Assembly (NCBI GenBank): GCA_001595385.3
Contig: LVEI03000001.1
Location: 1,269,501 to 1,333,500 of the forward strand
Length of the DNA: 64,000 bases
Direction: 5' to 3'
DNA from: Deltaproteobacteria bacterium GWC2_55_46
Lineage (GTDB): Bacteria; Desulfobacterota; GWC2-55-46
Under the pieces are notes generated by a model, which worked only from the letters and a program-made list of their open reading frames with translations, was not told the origin of the DNA and searched no databases. Positions within the stretch are counted from its first letter, which is position 1. Every line of letters begins with the position of its first letter. Of the stretch, positions 61,618 through 64,000 are shown piece after piece. The position numbers and the translations under genes are program-made.

Positions 61618-63795
61618 CTAAGACCTCACGAGCTTTACCTTTTCCTGCTCTTCTGCCTTTGGCATGACTACCTGGTTCTTCCCGTTCCTCTTTGCCTTAT
61701 AGAGGTTCTCATCTGCTATCCTCATGATGTCGTCAACGTCCCTGACATTGTCAAAGGGGAAGAAGCCGACCCCCAGGCTTATCGTTACCTGCCTGCCTGT
61801 AAGCCCGGTGAACTGGTGGGCCTCGACAGCCTTTCTGAGCTTCTCGGCGAGGATGGAGACCCCTTCCATGTTTGAGTGAGTGACAAGCCCGACGAACTCC
61901 TCGCCGCCATACCTGGCCCACACATCCGTAGTCCTGGTATGGTCCTTGAGTACCTTGCTGATCTCCGAGAGCACTATGTCGCCCTGCTTATGGCCGTAGG
62001 TGTCGTTTATGGACTTGAAGTCGTCAACGTCTATCATTACGACGCCTATATCGTACTTATACCTGAAAGAGGCCTTGAACTCATTGGAGAGGACCTCTGA
62101 GAAGCGCCTCCTGTTAAAGACACCCGTAAGGTGGTCTGTTACGGAAAGCTTCTCTATCTCTTTGCGTATTATGGCGTTGTCGAGGGCTATGGCTATCTGA
62201 TTTACAAGCTGCTCCATGTGCTCGATCTTCTCTTCCGCATAGGGCCCCACAGAGCCCATGAGGAGGACGCCCCTTGGCTTTTCGTTGAATGACAGGCAGA
62301 ACCAGGCCAGTCCGCCTGGCGTTACCTTCACTACCCCGGTATCTATGAACAGCCCCTCGCCTCCGTCACCTGCCATGGTCATGGTCTTCTGCTCGGCAAG
62401 GCATCTGCCGGCAAGCCCCTCGCCCTTCTTGAGCTTTCCAAGGGCCGCGTCGGATATCCCGCAGCAGGTCTCGGGCTTCAAGACCCCTGTATCCTCGTCA
62501 TAAAGGTATATAGCCCCGATCTGCGAACCGGTAAGCTCGGCCATATTTGAAAGCGCGTTGCTTAAAAGCAGGTCCGGGTCGCTGAACTCAAGCAGGACCT
62601 TTGATATCCGGTTGAAGCCCGCCAGCCGCTCTTCCCTTACCTTTATAGACCTCACCATGCTGTTGAAGCCCTGCCCTATGGTCTCAAACTCGTCCTTGGT
62701 CCTTATCTCGAGACCCACATCGAGGTTTCCCGAGGCTGTCTCTTTCATCGCCCCCCTTATGGCCTGAACGGGCTTATGGGTGTCCCTGTATGTGAGGGCG
62801 GCGAGGAAGATGCTGAAGACGAGGCCAATGGCGGCGACCGTGAGGACCTGGGATTTCACCTCCAAAATGGGCTCTTCAACGTTTGCATGGCTGTCCGCCA
62901 CCGCAAGAGCCCCTATGGGGGTCCCCGTAAAATCCACTATGGGCTCTATCGCCAGGATAACCCTCTTCGAGCCGAGCTCGGTTGTGCCGAAAAACCCCCT
63001 CGTTTTCGGGAGGAGGCTTGAGATCTCCTGGTCAAGCTCGGTCAGGGGGCTGAAGATGCCGTCAGGTATGGAAGTCGAGTTGACGACCCGCAAGCCATCT
63101 TTGGAAGGCATGCTCAAGACCGCGGCATTTACGCTGAAATATCTATAGATAGTGTCCGGAAGCCAGTTCCGTCCGTTCAGGAGTATGCCCGTTACAAACG
63201 CCCCTGTAGTGGCGCCCTTGTCGACCACCGGGACGACCACGAGCTGCATAAGGCCGGACGACTCGATATCAGCGGCCAGCCGCCCTCCTTCTCCCAGGAG
63301 CACGTTCCTTGCCACAAGCTCGGTAGACATGACAGGCTGACCGCTTGCGAGCGCCTTGCCTACGATACCGTTTATCTCCAGGAAGTCCCCCGTGCTGCCA
63401 TTCCTCCTCGCGATAACGGTCCTGTCGGGGCCAACGACCGCCCATAGGTCCACGTAAGACCTCGCCCCTGAAAAGTCATTCAAGATCCTCCTGAGGTACG
63501 CGCTGTCACCCCTTTTTACAGCCGCCTTTATCGAATCGGCGCTCGCGGCCTGGAGCATGCCGTACTTCATCTGCTCTACCCTGGTCTGGTAGAGGCTCCA
63601 CGCGCCCTGCAGGTTTGACTTAAGCTCCTTGAGGGCGTCCCGATGGACATGGGCTGAGAATTTTACAGAGACGAAATAATAGAAACCGCCTGTAAGCACG
63701 GCGGTTATGAGGAGAAAGGCTATGAGCGTCTTTGCTCCGATGGAAAGGTTCAGCCTCCAGTCAGACCATACTACCCTAAAGAGCTTTTTCGACAT
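61618..63795 (-). CDS. Membrane sensor diguanylate cyclase (Cache-HAMP-GAF-GGDEF)
   Basis: 725 residues. Membrane helix ~20-42, a large periplasmic Cache-like domain, a second helix ~313-332, HAMP (~335-385, HKPVQAIRGAMKETASGNLD), a GAF domain (~400-540, ELTGSQIGAIYLYDEDTGVL, with a Cys pair in PETCCGIS), then GGDEF (~560-715; SVTDHLTGVFNRRRF and the active site ARYGGEEF). An RxxD inhibitory site (RTTD) lies five residues before GGEEF, so it is probably an active, feedback-controlled c-di-GMP synthase. A fit AGGAG site precedes the ATG. c-di-GMP commonly controls polysaccharide synthases like the one at 47.8 kb, but no direct link is visible. Confidence 0.93.
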   Translation of the reverse strand: MSKKLFRVVWSDWRLNLSIGAKTLIAFLLITAVLTGGFYYFVSVKFSAHVHRDALKELKSNLQGAWSLYQTRVEQMKYGMLQAASADSIKAAVKRGDSAYLRRILNDFSGARSYVDLWAVVGPDRTVIARRNGSTGDFLEINGIVGKALASGQPVMSTELVARNVLLGEGGRLAADIESSGLMQLVVVPVVDKGATTGAFVTGILLNGRNWLPDTIYRYFSVNAAVLSMPSKDGLRVVNSTSIPDGIFSPLTELDQEISSLLPKTRGFFGTTELGSKRVILAIEPIVDFTGTPIGALAVADSHANVEEPILEVKSQVLTVAAIGLVFSIFLAALTYRDTHKPVQAIRGAMKETASGNLDVGLEIRTKDEFETIGQGFNSMVRSIKVREERLAGFNRISKVLLEFSDPDLLLSNALSNMAELTGSQIGAIYLYDEDTGVLKPETCCGISDAALGKLKKGEGLAGRCLAEQKTMTMAGDGGEGLFIDTGVVKVTPGGLAWFCLSFNEKPRGVLLMGSVGPYAEEKIEHMEQLVNQIAIALDNAIIRKEIEKLSVTDHLTGVFNRRRFSEVLSNEFKASFRYKYDIGVVMIDVDDFKSINDTYGHKQGDIVLSEISKVLKDHTRTTDVWARYGGEEFVGLVTHSNMEGVSILAEKLRKAVEAHQFTGLTGRQVTISLGVGFFPFDNVRDVDDIMRIADENLYKAKRNGKNQVVMPKAEEQEKVKLVRS

Positions 63796-64000
63796 CTTGT
63801 ACTCCTACTTCCGGGGATAAGCAGGAAAACGGCAAAGAAACGCCGCTTGCCGGACTCATCCACTTATCGGCGGAGAAGCTGCCGGACTAAAATTTTTTTG
63901 TTTTATGATTTGAGGTTCAGGAGAGATGAAAAAGCGGTTAGGTTTTGAATCTGGGCTACCTCTAAAAATCAGGAATTTTTTCTAAGGTCAAGGAAGGGCG
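63796..64000. other. Upstream region of the GGDEF gene
   Basis: About 200 bases, T/A-rich near 63890-63910. No coding frame and no promoter I can defend. Confidence 0.4.

Overview
The window looks like a chromosomal segment of a free-living Gram-negative bacterium of the deltaproteobacterial (Desulfobacterota/Geobacter-like) type. Reasons: outer-membrane barrels and lipoproteins, a sigma-54 promoter, a c-type-heme sensor kinase, a chemotaxis cluster, high GC, heavy use of ATA for Ile, and a gene order of housekeeping operons with short intergenic repeats. No ribosomal marker is present, so the lineage is an inference. I see no prophage, insertion sequence, CRISPR array or toxin-antitoxin locus.

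Region by region: 1-4 kb is a minus-strand nitrogen operon (outer-membrane protein, amt, glnK, second amt cut by the window edge). Just upstream, at 4.1-5.4 kb, lie a class-I glutamine amidotransferase and an ANTAR-domain response regulator. 5.5-9.4 kb: glycogen synthase and UvrD/PcrA helicase. 9.5-14.3 kb: galU-hsp20-lon-thiL. 14.6-18.4 kb: MCP, CheW, CheY and CheA, followed by larB-larC. 20.5-25.9 kb: metallo-beta-lactamase-fold protein, DUF4124 protein, ComEC, BON lipoprotein, PAS/Cys4 protein. 25.9-38 kb: uvrC, efp, class II aldolase, a glycosyltransferase, a heme-binding hybrid histidine kinase, gpsA, a TPR lipoprotein and gyrA. 38.4-46 kb: ppdK, a small secreted protein, smc and a roadblock protein. 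46-55.7 kb: a HEAT / family-2 glycosyltransferase / TPR-barrel module that looks like an exopolysaccharide synthesis-export system, and a 1648-residue membrane-anchored coiled-coil LysM protein. 56-60.6 kb: aroD and a lower-glycolysis operon gap-pgk-tpiA-secG. The end holds tRNA-Leu(GAG), two small genes and a GGDEF sensor.

The most notable result is regulatory. The nitrogen operon starts with a good sigma-54 promoter, and two of its leaders can fold into paired stem-loops with six-base loops carrying A at position 1 and G at position 4, each overlapping a terminator-like hairpin. That is the known RNA target of ANTAR antiterminators, and an ANTAR response regulator is encoded immediately upstream. 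The sequence therefore suggests a two-level nitrogen switch: sigma-54 initiation plus ANTAR antitermination, acting both at the operon head and again inside the operon before glnK. The idea parallels the GnfR system of Geobacter. Here the outer-membrane barrel at the operon head, the second internal leader and the linked amidotransferase look unusual.

Other points of interest are an (AG)8 tract that puts a PAS/Cys4 protein out of frame with its best ribosome-binding site (possible phase variation), four copies of a ~150-bp dispersed intergenic repeat, an EF-P with Asn at the tip position, and two promoters that would give leaderless mRNAs.
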